DNA of 64,000 bases, taken from Protonemura montana. Lineage: Eukaryota > Arthropoda > Insecta > Plecoptera > Nemouridae. Of the stretch, positions 53,019 through 63,147 are shown piece by piece. The translations under genes were made by a program, and so were the position numbers. The DNA lies in the NCBI GenBank assembly GCA_947568835.1, contig OX387608.1, positions 17,270,535 to 17,334,534 of the forward strand. The letters are read 5' to 3'. A model generated the notes under the pieces. That model did not search any database and had not been told where the DNA came from. It saw nothing but the letters and a program-made list of their open reading frames with translations. Each line of letters begins with the position of its first letter. The first letter of the stretch is position 1.

Positions 53019-53299
53019 ATTATAATTATTTTATAATCTTTCCAGTTTCATTTAGAATAACATGCTTTGATCAAAATCAAAATCAAACTCGAAACAAAAC
53101 CAATTCTTTCCAGAGCTTGATGGATGTTAAGTTGACTTGCTCAGCAAGCCCCGTGGAGACTTGATATTTACCTGTCAAATCTTTCAATCACGATCGCACT
53201 TTGTTTCACAGTTTGACAGCTGGTATCTGTCAAGTTGACGTTTAAAACGTTTGTAAGTGCAATGCTATGTCACGAATAAATTAATGATTATTGAGTTTA

Positions 53300-53425
53300 A
53301 TTGTTTTTAGACTCGTGTCTACTTGATTTATCCTTAGCACTAGTTTCACTCCGAGCTTAGCTTGGGAAATTTAGTTGTTCTTTACTTAGCATTCAAAACC
53401 CAGTTGAAATAGTTCTTGTTGAATA
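53300..53425. mobile_element. Foldback-family arm ends
   Basis: tagactcgtgtctacttgat in one direction and gcattcaaaacccagttgaa in the other lie close together with the middle missing. 53430-53800 shows no gene. Confidence 0.65.
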
Positions 53426-53802
53426 CTGAGCTGCTTTTTAATCTAGCTTTGGTAGTGATCTAGTCTCTTCTTCGTCCGCTTTCGACATCAGCGCTTATTG
53501 GTTACTACTTAAGATTAGAATGTCTGCATCTTCTTTTTTCTTTGTAGCTAAGTTTTTTTTTTGTTTCGCTTTCAACTGTCAAAGGTTCAGGCGTTTGTAG
53601 CTAAAAGAATCTGAAACCATGTATTGTTTTTATATTTTCCCTTCGTGTCGGTTTTCCCAGTGATCCGTTAAGAACCTAACAGTCTGTTAATTTGTTATTT
53701 GCTTAGCGACAGCCAGTCAGTCTAACGGTCTGTTATTAACTTAACGTCCCGCTGAAAACCAGCGCTAAGTCTGTGTACATAATACAAGCTTACTAAAGCA
53801 GC

Positions 53803-54469
53803 CAATGGGCGTGCTTGTTTCAACTAAAGCAGCAGCCAATGGGCGTGCTTGTTTCAACTGAAGCAGCAGCCAATGGGCGTGCTTGTTTCAACTGAAGCAG
53901 CAGCCAATGGGCGTGCTTGTTTAAACTAAAGCAGCAGCCAATGGGCGTGCTTGTTTCAACTGAAGCAGCAGCCAATGGGCGTGCTTGTTTCAACTGAAGC
54001 AGCAGCCAATGGGCGTGCTTGTTTAAACTAAAGCAGCAGCCAATGGGCGTGCTTGTTTCAACTGAAGCAGCAGCCAATGGGCGTGCTTGTTTAAACTAAA
54101 GCAGCAGCCAATGGGCGTGCTTGTTTCAACTAAAGCAGCAGCCAATGGGCGTGCTTGTTTCAACTGAAGCAGCAGCCAATGGGCGTGCTTGTTTCAACTG
54201 AAGCAGCAGCCAATGGGCGTGCTTGTTTCAACTAAAGCAGCAGCCAATGGGCGTGCTTGTTTAAACTAAAGCAGCAGCCAATGGGCGTGCTTGTTTCAAC
54301 TAAAGCAGCAGCCAATGGGCGTGCTTGTTTAAACTAAAGCAGCAGCCAATGGGCGTGCTTGTTTCAACTGAAGCAGCAGCCAATGGGCGTGCTTGTTTCA
54401 ACTGAAGCAGCAGCCAATGGGCGTGCTTGTTTAAACTAAAGCAGCAGCCAATGGGCGTGCTTGTTTCAG
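53803..54469. repeat. 34-bp minisatellite running into the Z31 acceptor (19+ copies)
   Basis: caatgggcgtgcttgtttca... starts at 53803 and the last at 54449, exactly 19 x 34 bp. The ttgtttca of the last unit is the polypyrimidine tract of the Z31 acceptor: there it reads ttgtttcag|ac, while in all other units it reads ttgtttcaac or ttgtttaaac with no AG. The unit also has CCAAT. Confidence 0.95.
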
Positions 54470-54663
54470 ACGTCCAGCCGTACCAATGCAACAAGTGTAA
54501 CAGGTGCTACAAACACAAGCAAAGTCTGTTGCAACATCAGCGCCTCGAGTGCGGCAAACAGCCGAAGTTTCACTGCGTCTTCTGTCCTTATCGCACTTAC
54601 TGGAAGAGTACGCTTAGAGTGCACGTGAACAGACTTCATCTTGCCAGGACAACTGCCTCCTAG
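54470..54663 (+). CDS. lola: Z31: lola-type terminal zinc-finger exon
   Basis: The acceptor tgcttgtttcag (ends 54469) is supplied by the last unit of the 34-bp array. Phase 1, 63 residues. The lead VQPYQC is the shortest in the window. Finger 1 CNKC...H-QRLE-C, helix H,Q,S,Q. Finger 2 CVFC..., helix W,S,T,V. It ends LHLARTTAS. The first AATAAA (55469-55474) lies after a telomere-type tract. Confidence 0.92.
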
Positions 54664-54714
54664 ATACACGAAGTCTGGCCTGTCAGAGTTTGAAACATGT
54701 GATAACGCTAGTGT

Positions 54715-55290
54715 TAGGTTGGGTTTGGTTAGGATAGGTTAAGTTAGGTTGGGTTAGGTTAGGTTGGGTTGGGTTTGGTTAGGATAGGTTAAGTTAGGTT
54801 GGGTTAGGTTAGGTTGGGTTTGGTTAGGATAGGTTAAGTTAGGTTGGGTTAGGTTAGGTTAGGTTAAGTTAGGTTGGGTTAGGTTAGGTTAGGTTAGGTT
54901 GGGTTTGGTTAGGATAGGTTAAGTTAGGTTGGGTTAGATTAGGTTGGGTTGGGTTTGGTTAGGATAGGTTAAGTTAGGTTGGGTTAGGTTAGGTTGGGTT
55001 TGGTTAGGATAGGTTAAGTTAGGTTGGGTTAGGTTAGGTTAGGTTAAGTTAGGTTAGGTTAGGTTAGGTTGGGTTTGGTTAGGATAGGTTAAGTTAGGTT
55101 GGGTTAGGTTAGGTTGGGTTGGGTTTGGTTAGGATAGGTTAAGTTAGGTTGGGCTAGGTTAGGTTGGGTTTGGTTAGGATAGGTTAAGTTAGGTTGGGTT
55201 AGGTTAGGTTAGGTTAAGTTAGGTTGGGTTAGGTTAGGTTTGGTTAGGTTAGGTTAGGTTAGGTTAGGTTAGGTTAAGTTAGGTTAGGTC
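54715..55290 (+). repeat. Interstitial telomere-type (TTAGG)n tract with higher-order structure
   Basis: About 575 bp of ttagg variants (ttggg, tttgg, ttaag, ataggt) in the Z31 3' UTR. The variant order of about 54721-54900 repeats at 54901-55070 and begins again after that, so there is a higher-order unit of roughly 170-180 bp. Orientation is opposite to the tracts at 6.0 and 27.3 kb. Confidence 0.9.
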
Positions 55291-55764
55291 GGGTATATGT
55301 ATATGGGTATCTTTTGTACTGTTTGACTTTTATTTTGATTGCTGATTGTAGTTTGATTTTATTATTCGTCACTTGTGACGAATAATGTATTTATTACGAT
55401 TATTATTATATTATTATTATTATTATTATTTATTTACGAATTTAAATGTATTAAAACAGTAAAAGTGTAATAAAAACATAATATTGTGACGAGAATGATT
55501 GATTTCAATGTGTGTACGACAACTTGGGTCTACAAATTATTTAATTTTACTCTGTTGGTAACTCTGGCCTTGAACTCGATGTTTAAGAGTATATATATAT
55601 ATATATATACCCTCTCAAAAATGTGTCCCAATCGCAAACACGTACCAAAATACAAGTTTTATGTTTAAAAAAAATGCTATTTTCAATTGACTCGATTTGT
55701 GTTTCTTTTTTTTTGTTAGCCTCATTAAATCTCAAATAATACAAACCTACTTTCTGTATTTTAG

Positions 55765-56006
55765 GCTTACCTCTACAAGATGGCTTACCTCTACAAGATG
55801 GCGGCCGACACAGCTGCGCTAGCTGCGGCAAAGATTACAAGCACAGATCTCACCTGACACGTCACAAGAACTTCGAGTGTGTTTTCAATACGAGCATCGC
55901 ATTCCAGTGCCCTGTATGTCCGTACGGCACTCATCGCAAGGGATCGCTCAAAAGACATCTGACAACAATGCATTACGTTGCACCTGTTTTAATGTCAAGT
56001 TTCTAA
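55765..56006 (+). CDS. lola: Z32: lola-type terminal zinc-finger exon with a longer linker
   Basis: Acceptor tttctgtattttag ends at 55764, phase 1, 79 residues. The lead carries a perfect 18-bp tandem repeat (LPLQDG twice). Finger 1 CASC...H-KNFE-C, helix H,S,H,R. The linker VFNTSIAFQ has nine residues where seven is the rule. Finger 2 CPVC..., helix R,G,S,R. It ends VLMSSF. A start at the second or third ctacaag is possible but breaks the phase. Confidence 0.86.
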
Positions 56007-56996
56007 TTGAAACTGTTTCATTTCTAGCACTTGTTTTAAATGCTGTCTTCATTTTACTGATTCTCTCTTAACAAACACAACTGCATTCAAATGTTTTATT
56101 CATCAAAGAAGGAACAAGTTTCTAATGTTTTTATTTAGCATTTTGCTATAAGTTGCGACGTTTCCAATCAGCCGTGTTCACCGCTTACTTCATTCTGGAA
56201 ATAACTAATACTTGAATGGCAGAGTATAGCTTTTGTTCTGATCTGTGATTACCACATAAAGAACGAAACGAAGATTTTATAAACTGTTAATTGTTTTATT
56301 ATTTACCAATTTTGCTACTTTGGTTCATTTGCATTTTTTAAATATATTGCCGTACATTTCAGATAAATTAATTCACATTTCTAGTGTTTCTAGTATTTAC
56401 AGGTAACTTACCATATTCTCTTCTGTCCACGTACATTATTCCCCTGTCTACGCTACCACATTTATCCGTTTTATTTACTATCTTACATTCATCCCTTAGT
56501 CTATGATTATTTTCTTTTAACTCTAACCTGTTTTGCAAATACACTGGCAGCTCTCCATGTATGTCAAATTTAAAAACAAAAAATTTAGCTGTTCATGTTT
56601 TTGCCTTCGTTTAGTCTTGACCAATGGAGAACTAGATTTTAAACCATTCTTAAATTTTGTATATTTAATTATTTAACATTAAATAATATATTGAAATATA
56701 ATGTTGACATTGTATTTGACATCCAAATCTTCGAACATAAGTTGGTACATTAGTAAACAGAGTAGGCTTATATCGAGCTGCTTTTATTTTAATCATTTCA
56801 CGTAAAGAAACAAATATTAAAATTTTTTGTAGAAATAAATAAAAAAATGAACGTATGTAATGTCCACAGATTTGTTTTCCTGATGTAATTGTACTTCATC
56901 CCCGAGTTGAACGCGTCAATGAAACAAACATCTGAAAATCAAATACACGTTGAGTTGTAAAATATTTCACCTGACCGAGGTTTTGTTTCCTTGCAG
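56007..56996. other. AT-rich 3' UTR/intron, nothing identified
   Basis: No finger motif, repeat family or long reading frame was recognised. Confidence 0.4.
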
Positions 56997-57217
56997 ATGG
57001 TCACGCCCCCAGAGATCCCCCGGGCGATTACCACGCTTGCAAACGCTGCGGCAAGAATTACAAGCAGAAGGGAAATTTGGCGCGACATTTGAAATTCGAG
57101 TGCGGGATCGAGCCGCAGTTCCAGTGCCCTCTATGTACATTCCGTACTAATCACAACAGCACGTTGAAAAAACATCTTCAAGGCATTCATCGGGTGGGCG
57201 ACGAAGCGAAGATCTGA
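56997..57217 (+). CDS. lola: Z33: lola-type terminal zinc-finger exon
   Basis: Acceptor gtttccttgcag ends at 56996, phase 1, 72 residues, not an ATG-started frame. The lead is GHAPRDPPGDYHAC. Finger 1 CKRC...H-LKFE-C, helix Q,G,N,R. Finger 2 CPLC..., helix H,S,T,K. It ends IHRVGDEAKI. Confidence 0.93.
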
Positions 57218-57932
57218 GAAACAAACAAACGTAGAATGTTCTGAAATAATAATCAGGAAAACAAAAGAATATTCATGTTGACAGTCACATGTCATGTGTG
57301 CTACATTTAGCAACTTTTCATGTGAAGTTTGTATTTGCATTCGATGTTTCCAGCAAGCCAAGTCTTTCCACATTTTGTTTGTCATATTGTTGTCATAAAC
57401 ACCGAACAATTGAAACCTTCTGAAAATGTTTCCTGTTTTTCCTTCTTTCCATCCCAGAGCAACCACTAGGTCACTAAATCAGAGAATTTAGCTGCGTTGT
57501 CAAATCTATCTCCCATCCCGAGGACATGAATTGCATTTATATTCTTGGTATTCACCAGATTGGCTGGGTTGGGGGTAGGTACGTGAGTTGGCAACACTGC
57601 TAAGATGGTCGAGTAGAGACGCGTTGAAATTTTGACAAGAATCGAACAAAGACCCTCCGGATTTTCAGTTGAAATCTGATTTAAATTGCAAACGCTTGCA
57701 ATGCGCGGGGTATTTTATTATTAACAACACTATAACCGTCTCAAAAAATTGATGGCCAAACGGGGACATTGATTTTGAGACGGTTATAATGTTGATAATA
57801 ATAAAATACCCTCCTGATTTCTATTTCTTTGAAAGTTTGAAACTCTCAGCACTTGGTCTTGGGTGACGGTCCACAGCTATATGGTGTAAAATTGACAAGC
57901 CAATAACACCGCCTTCTCTCCCCCGATTGCAG
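57218..57932. other. Intron with a SINE tail pair
   Basis: 57675-57815 holds a minus-strand tRNA-SINE tail (gcaaacgcttgcaatgcgcg, accgtctcaaaaaattgatg) meeting a short plus-strand piece (attttgagacggttataatg). No gene is seen. Confidence 0.55.
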
Positions 57933-58147
57933 ACACCAGCAGGCAGTTGTTTCAACGCGTGCTGGAGGCTGAAGGTCGTCACACGTGCGTGCACTGCGGC
58001 AAGACTTACATGCACAGACGCCACCTGACACGTCACATGACCTACGAGTGTAATCAGGAGCCGCGGTTTCCCTGCCCCCTTTGTTCGTACAGGAGTCACC
58101 AGAAGTCAACGCTCAAGACGCACATGGCCAGAGTCCACAAGGGATGA
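57933..58147 (+). CDS. lola: Z34: lola-type terminal zinc-finger exon
   Basis: Acceptor tcccccgattgcag ends at 57932, phase 1, 70 residues. The lead is TSRQLFQRVLEAEGRHTC. Finger 1 CVHC...H-MTYE-C, helix H,R,H,R. Finger 2 CPLC..., helix Q,S,T,T. It ends VHKG. It resembles Z35 (RRH.TRH.TYEC, YRSHQK). Confidence 0.94.
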
Positions 58148-58164
58148 AAGTAGCAGCACGTAAA

Positions 58165-58672
58165 ATGGATTTTTTGATGAAATCTTATTTAAATTGCAAA
58201 CGCTTGCAATGCTCGGAGAATTTTATTATTATAAACACTATAAACGTCTCAAAAATTGATGACCAAACGCGGACTCGAATCCTGATCTCCTCTTAAACGT
58301 CTAAAAAGCCAGTGTCCAAGTAGCTCAATTGGTTAGAGCAACACCCGCGACAGGTGGAGATCGAGGTCCAAGTAGCTCAATTGGTTCAGAGCAACACCCG
58401 CGACAGGTGGAGATCGGGGTCCAAGTAGCTCAATTGGTTAGAGCAACACCCGCGACAGGTGGAGATCGGGGTCCAAGTAGCTCAATTGGTTAGAGCAACA
58501 CCCGTGACAGGTGGAGATCGGGGTCCAAGTAGCTCAATGGTTCAGAGCAACACCCGTGACAGGTGGAGATCGGGGTCCAAGTAGCTCAATTGGTTAGAGC
58601 AACACCCGCGACAGGTGGAGATCGGGGTTCGAGTCCCCGTTTGGGCATCAATTTTTGAGACGGTTATAGTGT
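58165..58672 (+). mobile_element. tRNA-derived SINE, flanked by its own tail in reverse, six to seven A-box units
   Basis: A minus-strand tail (58190-58265) is followed by a plus-strand copy with CGTCTAAAAAGCCAGTG, six to seven 52-bp units, a canonical B box (GGTTCGAGTCCCC) and TTTTTGAGACGGTTATAGTG. The final unit gives the best tRNA-like fold in the window. Confidence 0.82.
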
Positions 58673-58739
58673 TCATAATGCTAACATGAAATGTATTTTA
58701 TTTTTATAATTGTTGATGATGGTTATAAGAAATAAGGTG

Positions 58740-58835
58740 ATAATATAGATATATAATAGTATTAATAATAATAATAATAATAATAATAAATATAATATAA
58801 TAATTATAATATATTGTATTAATTATTTTAAGCTG
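58740..58835. repeat. (aat)n / AT-rich microsatellite
   Basis: ataataataataataata and related AT-rich sequence. Confidence 0.85.
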
Positions 58836-58954
58836 TTAAACTAGTGGACTCAGGAATCTCAGAATAATACGATTGTAATTTTTATGACAATGTTTTAAAT
58901 ATGTACTTCGTGCAATTGTTTTGTTTACTTTCTGCTTGCCATGGATTTCCATTT

Positions 58955-59287
58955 TCCATACACATAATTGGTTAGTTAAAAAACACCAATTTGTTCGGGA
59001 TCTTATTTTAGAAAATACACAATACATTAGTTTTTAAGTTATTGACCCTGATTATTTTGTTTAGATGCATTTAGGAAGCTTGAACTTGGTAATTGTTGTA
59101 ATTTTATGTGGTTCTTTTGTTATTGGAAAATTGTCAGGACTGCTCAAACCTCTGAAGAAGTAACTAGTATATGTTACGAAACGTTGGGAAATTCAGTTGT
59201 TCTTCACTTAGCATTGAAAACCCAGTTGAAATAGTTTTTGTTAAAACTAGTGCTAAGTTTACATCAAGTAGACATGAGTCTAAAATG
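58955..59287 (+). mobile_element. Foldback-family copy, centre plus right arm
   Basis: From cacataattggttagttaa to tagacatgagtctaaaa. The arm carries the CTGAAGAAGTAACTAGTATA then TGTTACGAAACG form of the hammerhead-like core. Confidence 0.8.
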
Positions 59288-59408
59288 GTTGCTATGGTTA
59301 TAAAGCCTCATATATTTTTACATCACAACATTACAAAAATTCACACCTGACGTTTATTCAACAAGCCGAGCAACGAACCCGCGCCCCTGACCCAATATCT
59401 CCTTGCAG

Positions 59409-59659
59409 ACAAGCGCCATCCTCGCCTGCCAGACGCCATCTTGGATTCAGACGGGCGACACTGCTGCGCTCGCTGCGGCAAAAGCTACAAACAACGGCGC
59501 CACATGACACGTCACGTTACCTACGAGTGCGGCGTGGATCCACAATTCCAGTGCCCTCTTTGTTTCTATCGAAGCCACCAGAAAATACACTTGAAAAGTC
59601 ATTTGAAAAGTATCCACAAGACCGCTGACTTGTCGACATTGTTGCCAGCGGACAAATGA
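59409..59659 (+). CDS. lola: Z35: lola-type terminal zinc-finger exon
   Basis: Acceptor aatatctccttgcag ends at 59408, phase 1, 82 residues. The lead is KRHPRLPDAILDSDGRHC; its DNA contains cgccatcttgg, a Pho/YY1-like motif. Finger 1 CARC...H-VTYE-C, helix Q,R,H,R. Finger 2 CPLC..., helix Q,I,H,S. The tail is IHKTADLSTLLPADK. Confidence 0.94.
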
Positions 59660-60325
59660 CTTGAAACAAACTGGCTTTGTTCACCTTTAACTTGTTTCAT
59701 TGTTATCTCTACTGCGATTGGTCGAACATTGTTTTGTGTTTTCATTCACTTTCAGGAGCTGGTTTTAAAATAAAAAATACACAAGTTGACTCGATTTTCA
59801 TTTACATTTTTCTCTCAAAATCCCAAAGAAAAAATCAAGCTTTTACGAACTCAAGTTCGGGGTTGATCGCTTGGGAAATTTTCGTGCCAAATATAATTGT
59901 TGTCTTTTGTGCATCGCTTTTCTTTGTTGCGCTTTGCTTTGTTGACTCTGCAACAATATTCTGTAATCAAAAACAATTCTAATTACCAACTGTCCATATC
60001 ACGGCCCCTATTCCTGGCTCTCCATTCGGGAATAATTCACTGTATCCATGGCCAAGCTTTACCATCCGCAAACCTTTCTTGAGCTTCTAGTTTACAAAAA
60101 AACATTTCTATTTCACTGCTCGTCATTGGAAGTCGCCATGGTAATTACTTCAGCACTTGTGAGGTATTTGCAAGAATTCTCATATGTGTACGATTTCCAA
60201 TCAATAACAGTTATTTGGAAGTTGGTCTCTGAGGTTAAGAATTGTTTGTATCCCATGACAACGGCTAAAGACTCGGGTTTAGTCCAGGTTTATCTCGCTA
60301 ACCACCTGTCATTGTTACCTTGCAG
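59660..60325. other. 3' UTR/intron before Z36, nothing identified
   Basis: Short open frames only; no repeat family or finger motif. Confidence 0.4.
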
Positions 60326-60534
60326 ACGCCGCGCCGGAGGATCCTGGTTCGCGGACTCACCGCTGCACGCGCTGCTCACGCAGGTACAAGAACAAGAAGC
60401 ACTTGCAACGCCATCTGGAGTACGAGTGCGGAGTTATTCCGAGATTCAAGTGTCCAATCTGTGACTATCGTACTTGTCATAGAAACACTGTACGCAATCA
60501 CATGAATGCCAGGCACAGAAACCAACTGTCATAG
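60326..60534 (+). CDS. lola: Z36: lola-type terminal zinc-finger exon
   Basis: Acceptor tgttaccttgcag ends at 60325, phase 1, 68 residues, no in-frame ATG. The lead is AAPEDPGSRTHRC. Finger 1 CTRC...H-LEYE-C, helix N,K,H,R. Finger 2 CPIC..., helix H,N,T,N. It ends RHRNQLS. AATAAA at 60840-60845, with a single copy of the 60-bp unit from the Z13 UTR in between (60648-60700). Confidence 0.93.
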
Positions 60535-61249
60535 TCAACAATCGTTGCCATGGGAACACATTTTGAAAACATTTTTAGAACATTTTGACAGAATCTTTTG
60601 TCAGAGTCGCAGTGCTAATGGTTCACACGTAACAGCAGCCAGAGGCGAAGTCACCTACCGTTACCACGTGTTGCCGGCCTCGTTTGCTCAGCAGCACTTT
60701 TAGCGTTAGCGCTGGGACTCTGACTAAATGTATAAACCTAATGGGACCGAGACCGTCCATATTTAATTTAACTTTTATTGCCTGTGTATTTCTTTCGATC
60801 GAATGTTCGCCCAGTTTCTTATTTTCAACTTTTCTGCAAAATAAATGTTTTGTGGCCTGCGATAATTTCGTTGATCGTATCTTGTCTTTTACTTGTGAAA
60901 TAAAACACAGCTGACCACCTGTTGTGAGCCCAATGCGTCACATTTCTTCCCGGATTCCACCGCCTCCTGTCACCAACATTTCATGTCAATCTGCACTTTC
61001 GATGACACTTGCCATGGAAACCAATTACCGACCTGTCTTTTCACAAGCCTTTGTTCACTTTATGATTTGTCGACTCTGGTTTTTAGTGAGATGCATCCAG
61101 GAAGCCTTGACAAGGTAAAGTAAATCCTTGATAAAGTAACTGGTACACGTTACGTAACGTTGGGGAAATTCATCAATTTTTAAACCGACCTGTCTTACCA
61201 GACTTGATATATTTTGTTTGTTCAATGTGCGCATGTTTCTTGCTTGCAG

Positions 61250-61434
61250 TTTTGCCCGCCTCAGGGCGCTACAGCTGCGCTCGCTGCGGCAAAAGCTACA
61301 AGCGCAACTCTGGGCTGACACGTCACGTGACCTTCGAGTGCGGCGTCGAGCCAAAGTTTCCGTGTCCTTACTGTAGTTACCGCGCCCAACGCAAGAGTTC
61401 TCTGCAAACCCACGTGGCAACCCACAGGATCTGA
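61250..61434 (+). CDS. lola: Z37: lola-type terminal zinc-finger exon
   Basis: Acceptor tttcttgcttgcag ends at 61249, phase 1, 60 residues. The lead is LPASGRYSC. Finger 1 CARC...H-VTFE-C, helix R,S,G,R. Finger 2 CPYC...H-VAT-H, helix R,S,S,T, has three residues between the histidines where all other intact exons have four. It ends HRI, with almost no tail. Poly(A) signal AATAAA at 62033-62038. 61110-61200 upstream holds a diverged foldback arm. Confidence 0.92.
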
Positions 61435-61459
61435 CAGAAGACAACTAACTTAACTGAAA

Positions 61460-61870
61460 TCAAGCTTTTATGAGGTTCAATCTTAGCACGGGTATATCAT
61501 GGCCTAGCATAGGAGGTTCAATGGTAGATTCAACGTTTTGTAGCCATGGAGATGCTGAGATCGCCTGACAGAGCTTCTCAATTCTGCTATCTTATGTTAC
61601 CACGGGTATATCATGGCCTAGCATAGGAGGTTCAATGGTAGATTCAACGTTTGGTAGCCATGGAGATGCTGAGATCACCTGACAGAGCTTCTCAATTCCG
61701 CTCTCTGATGTTACCACGGGTATAACATGACCTAGCATAGGAGGTTCAATGGTAGATTCAATGTTTGTTAGCCATGGAGATGCTGAGATCACCTGACAGA
61801 GCTTCTCAATTCTGCTATCTTATATTACCACGGGTATATCATGGCCTCGCATAGGAGGTTCAATGTTAGA
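61460..61870. repeat. 114-bp tandem repeat sharing the 41-bp unit of the 2.9-kb array
   Basis: ggcctagcataggaggttca (or a near copy) occurs at 61501, 61615, 61729 and 61843, exactly 114 bp apart. The extra 73 bp (ggtagattcaacg...gatgctgagatc...cttatgttacca) is absent from the 41-bp array 57 kb away. Confidence 0.92.
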
Positions 61871-62106
61871 TTTAACTATTGGTTAGTTGTCAAGGTAACA
61901 TGCATACTCATTGTGTTTAATGGAGTGATTTTTTTTAAGTAAAATATTGTGACCTACGAAATTATGTCTTAATTATTTGAATGCTTGCCAATTGATGTTT
62001 GCATGGCATTGCATTTCTTAGCAATAAAGAAGCAAATAAATATAAACATTGAAACATTTCTTAGTGAAGAATTCCACTGGAAAATATCCCAGATTTTTCC
62101 TTATCG

Positions 62107-62230
62107 CCTTCACCGTTGTACCGTCCTTCGGAAGGGACGTTAAGCCGGTGGTCCCCTTGGTCTTCGACAGGAGTAGGCTACGTGCCGGCACCGGGTTTCC
62201 CCTCCTCCCTTCTAGACTAGGGGTCCACCA
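62107..62230 (+). mobile_element. 5S-SINE body fragment
   Basis: gtaccgtccttcggaaggga, cgttaagccggtggtcccct, tcgacaggagtaggctacgt and ctcctcccttctag match the SINE body at 49.8 kb. The head is missing. Confidence 0.78.
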
Positions 62231-62341
62231 GGTCGTTCTATGCAAGGGTTTGGTCTCGACTCGAACTGACCCGAGGATAAACGATTCTGAGTTGCCTTCA
62301 AGAGAGCAGCAGTTCTGTTCGTCTCTTGGGCTGTGTTTGCT

Positions 62342-62389
62342 TCGATAGTGCGTTTTTTTTAGCACGCATTCTTAAAAACGCACTATCGA
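62342..62389. repeat. About 50-bp hairpin element, second copy
   Basis: tcgatagtgcgttttt is perfectly mirrored by aaaaacgcactatcga. Same element as at 25344-25392. The remaining sequence to 62793 shows no gene. Confidence 0.65.
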
Positions 62390-62793
62390 GGTACCTATAT
62401 GATTCTTCATTGATATTGCAGTTTAACAATAAATTGTGCCTGATGGAATCTAATTGCAGTCCAGGAAAAGCAGGAAAAGCCTTTTTGGGATCAAATTATT
62501 GGCGCTTTTCCGTTAAGTTTTTTCATTCAAGAACTTTTGGAAGATCTACGTTCTGGTATTTCCTGTAATTGAATTTCTTTCGCTTTGTGGTAGTAAGTTC
62601 CTTTTTGTGTTTACATAAAAAATATTTATTTTAGATGATGAATGATAAATGATGTAGAAAACGTAGAATATTTATTTCTCATTAAACTACAATTAAATCA
62701 AATTTAACAATTGTGAGCCGGATGAATAAATGTGCATGGTCACGGTCTCTGTTGTTCTTGTATTCACGCTTACCCCGTGACCTTGACTTGCAG

Positions 62794-63017
62794 GTGTCCG
62801 TCGCAGAGTCAGACCGTGCTTCGACCCGAGTACCGGCGAGTACCGCTGCAAGCGCTGCGACAAAAGCTACCAAGTGGAGACCAGCTTGTTCAGACACCGC
62901 CGCCTGGAGTGTGGCAAGGATCCACAGTTCCAGTGCACACTTTGTGTTTATAAAACCCACCACAAGAGTTCACTGAAGTCACACACGCAGCGCGTCCACC
63001 CACAGACACCCAATTGA
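62794..63017 (+). CDS. lola: Z38: lola-type terminal zinc-finger exon
   Basis: Acceptor gaccttgacttgcag ends at 62793, phase 1, 73 residues, no in-frame ATG. The lead is VRRRVRPCFDPSTGEYRC. Finger 1 CKRC...H-RRLE-C, helix V,T,S,R. Finger 2 CTLC..., helix H,S,S,S. It ends VHPQTPN. A 12-bp repeat array with Pho/YY1-like motifs follows the stop directly, and AATAAA is at 63235-63240. Confidence 0.93.
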
Positions 63018-63027
63018 TAGCGTCGTC

Positions 63028-63147
63028 CGCCATATTGGACGCCATCTTGGCCGCCATCTTGGACGCCATCTTGGACGCCATATTGGACGCCATCTTGTAC
63101 GCCATCTTGTACGCCATCTTGTACGCCATCTTGGACGCCATCTTGGC
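63028..63147. promoter_or_regulatory. Ten tandem 12-bp units carrying GCCATCTTG, a Pho/YY1-like motif
   Basis: Ten 12-bp units cgccatcttgga (two with cgccatattgga) run without interruption right after the Z38 stop. GCCAT is the core bound by Drosophila Pho and vertebrate YY1, and AAGATGGC is the classical YY1 form. Whether it binds is untested; it may simply be a minisatellite in a 3' UTR. Confidence 0.45.
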
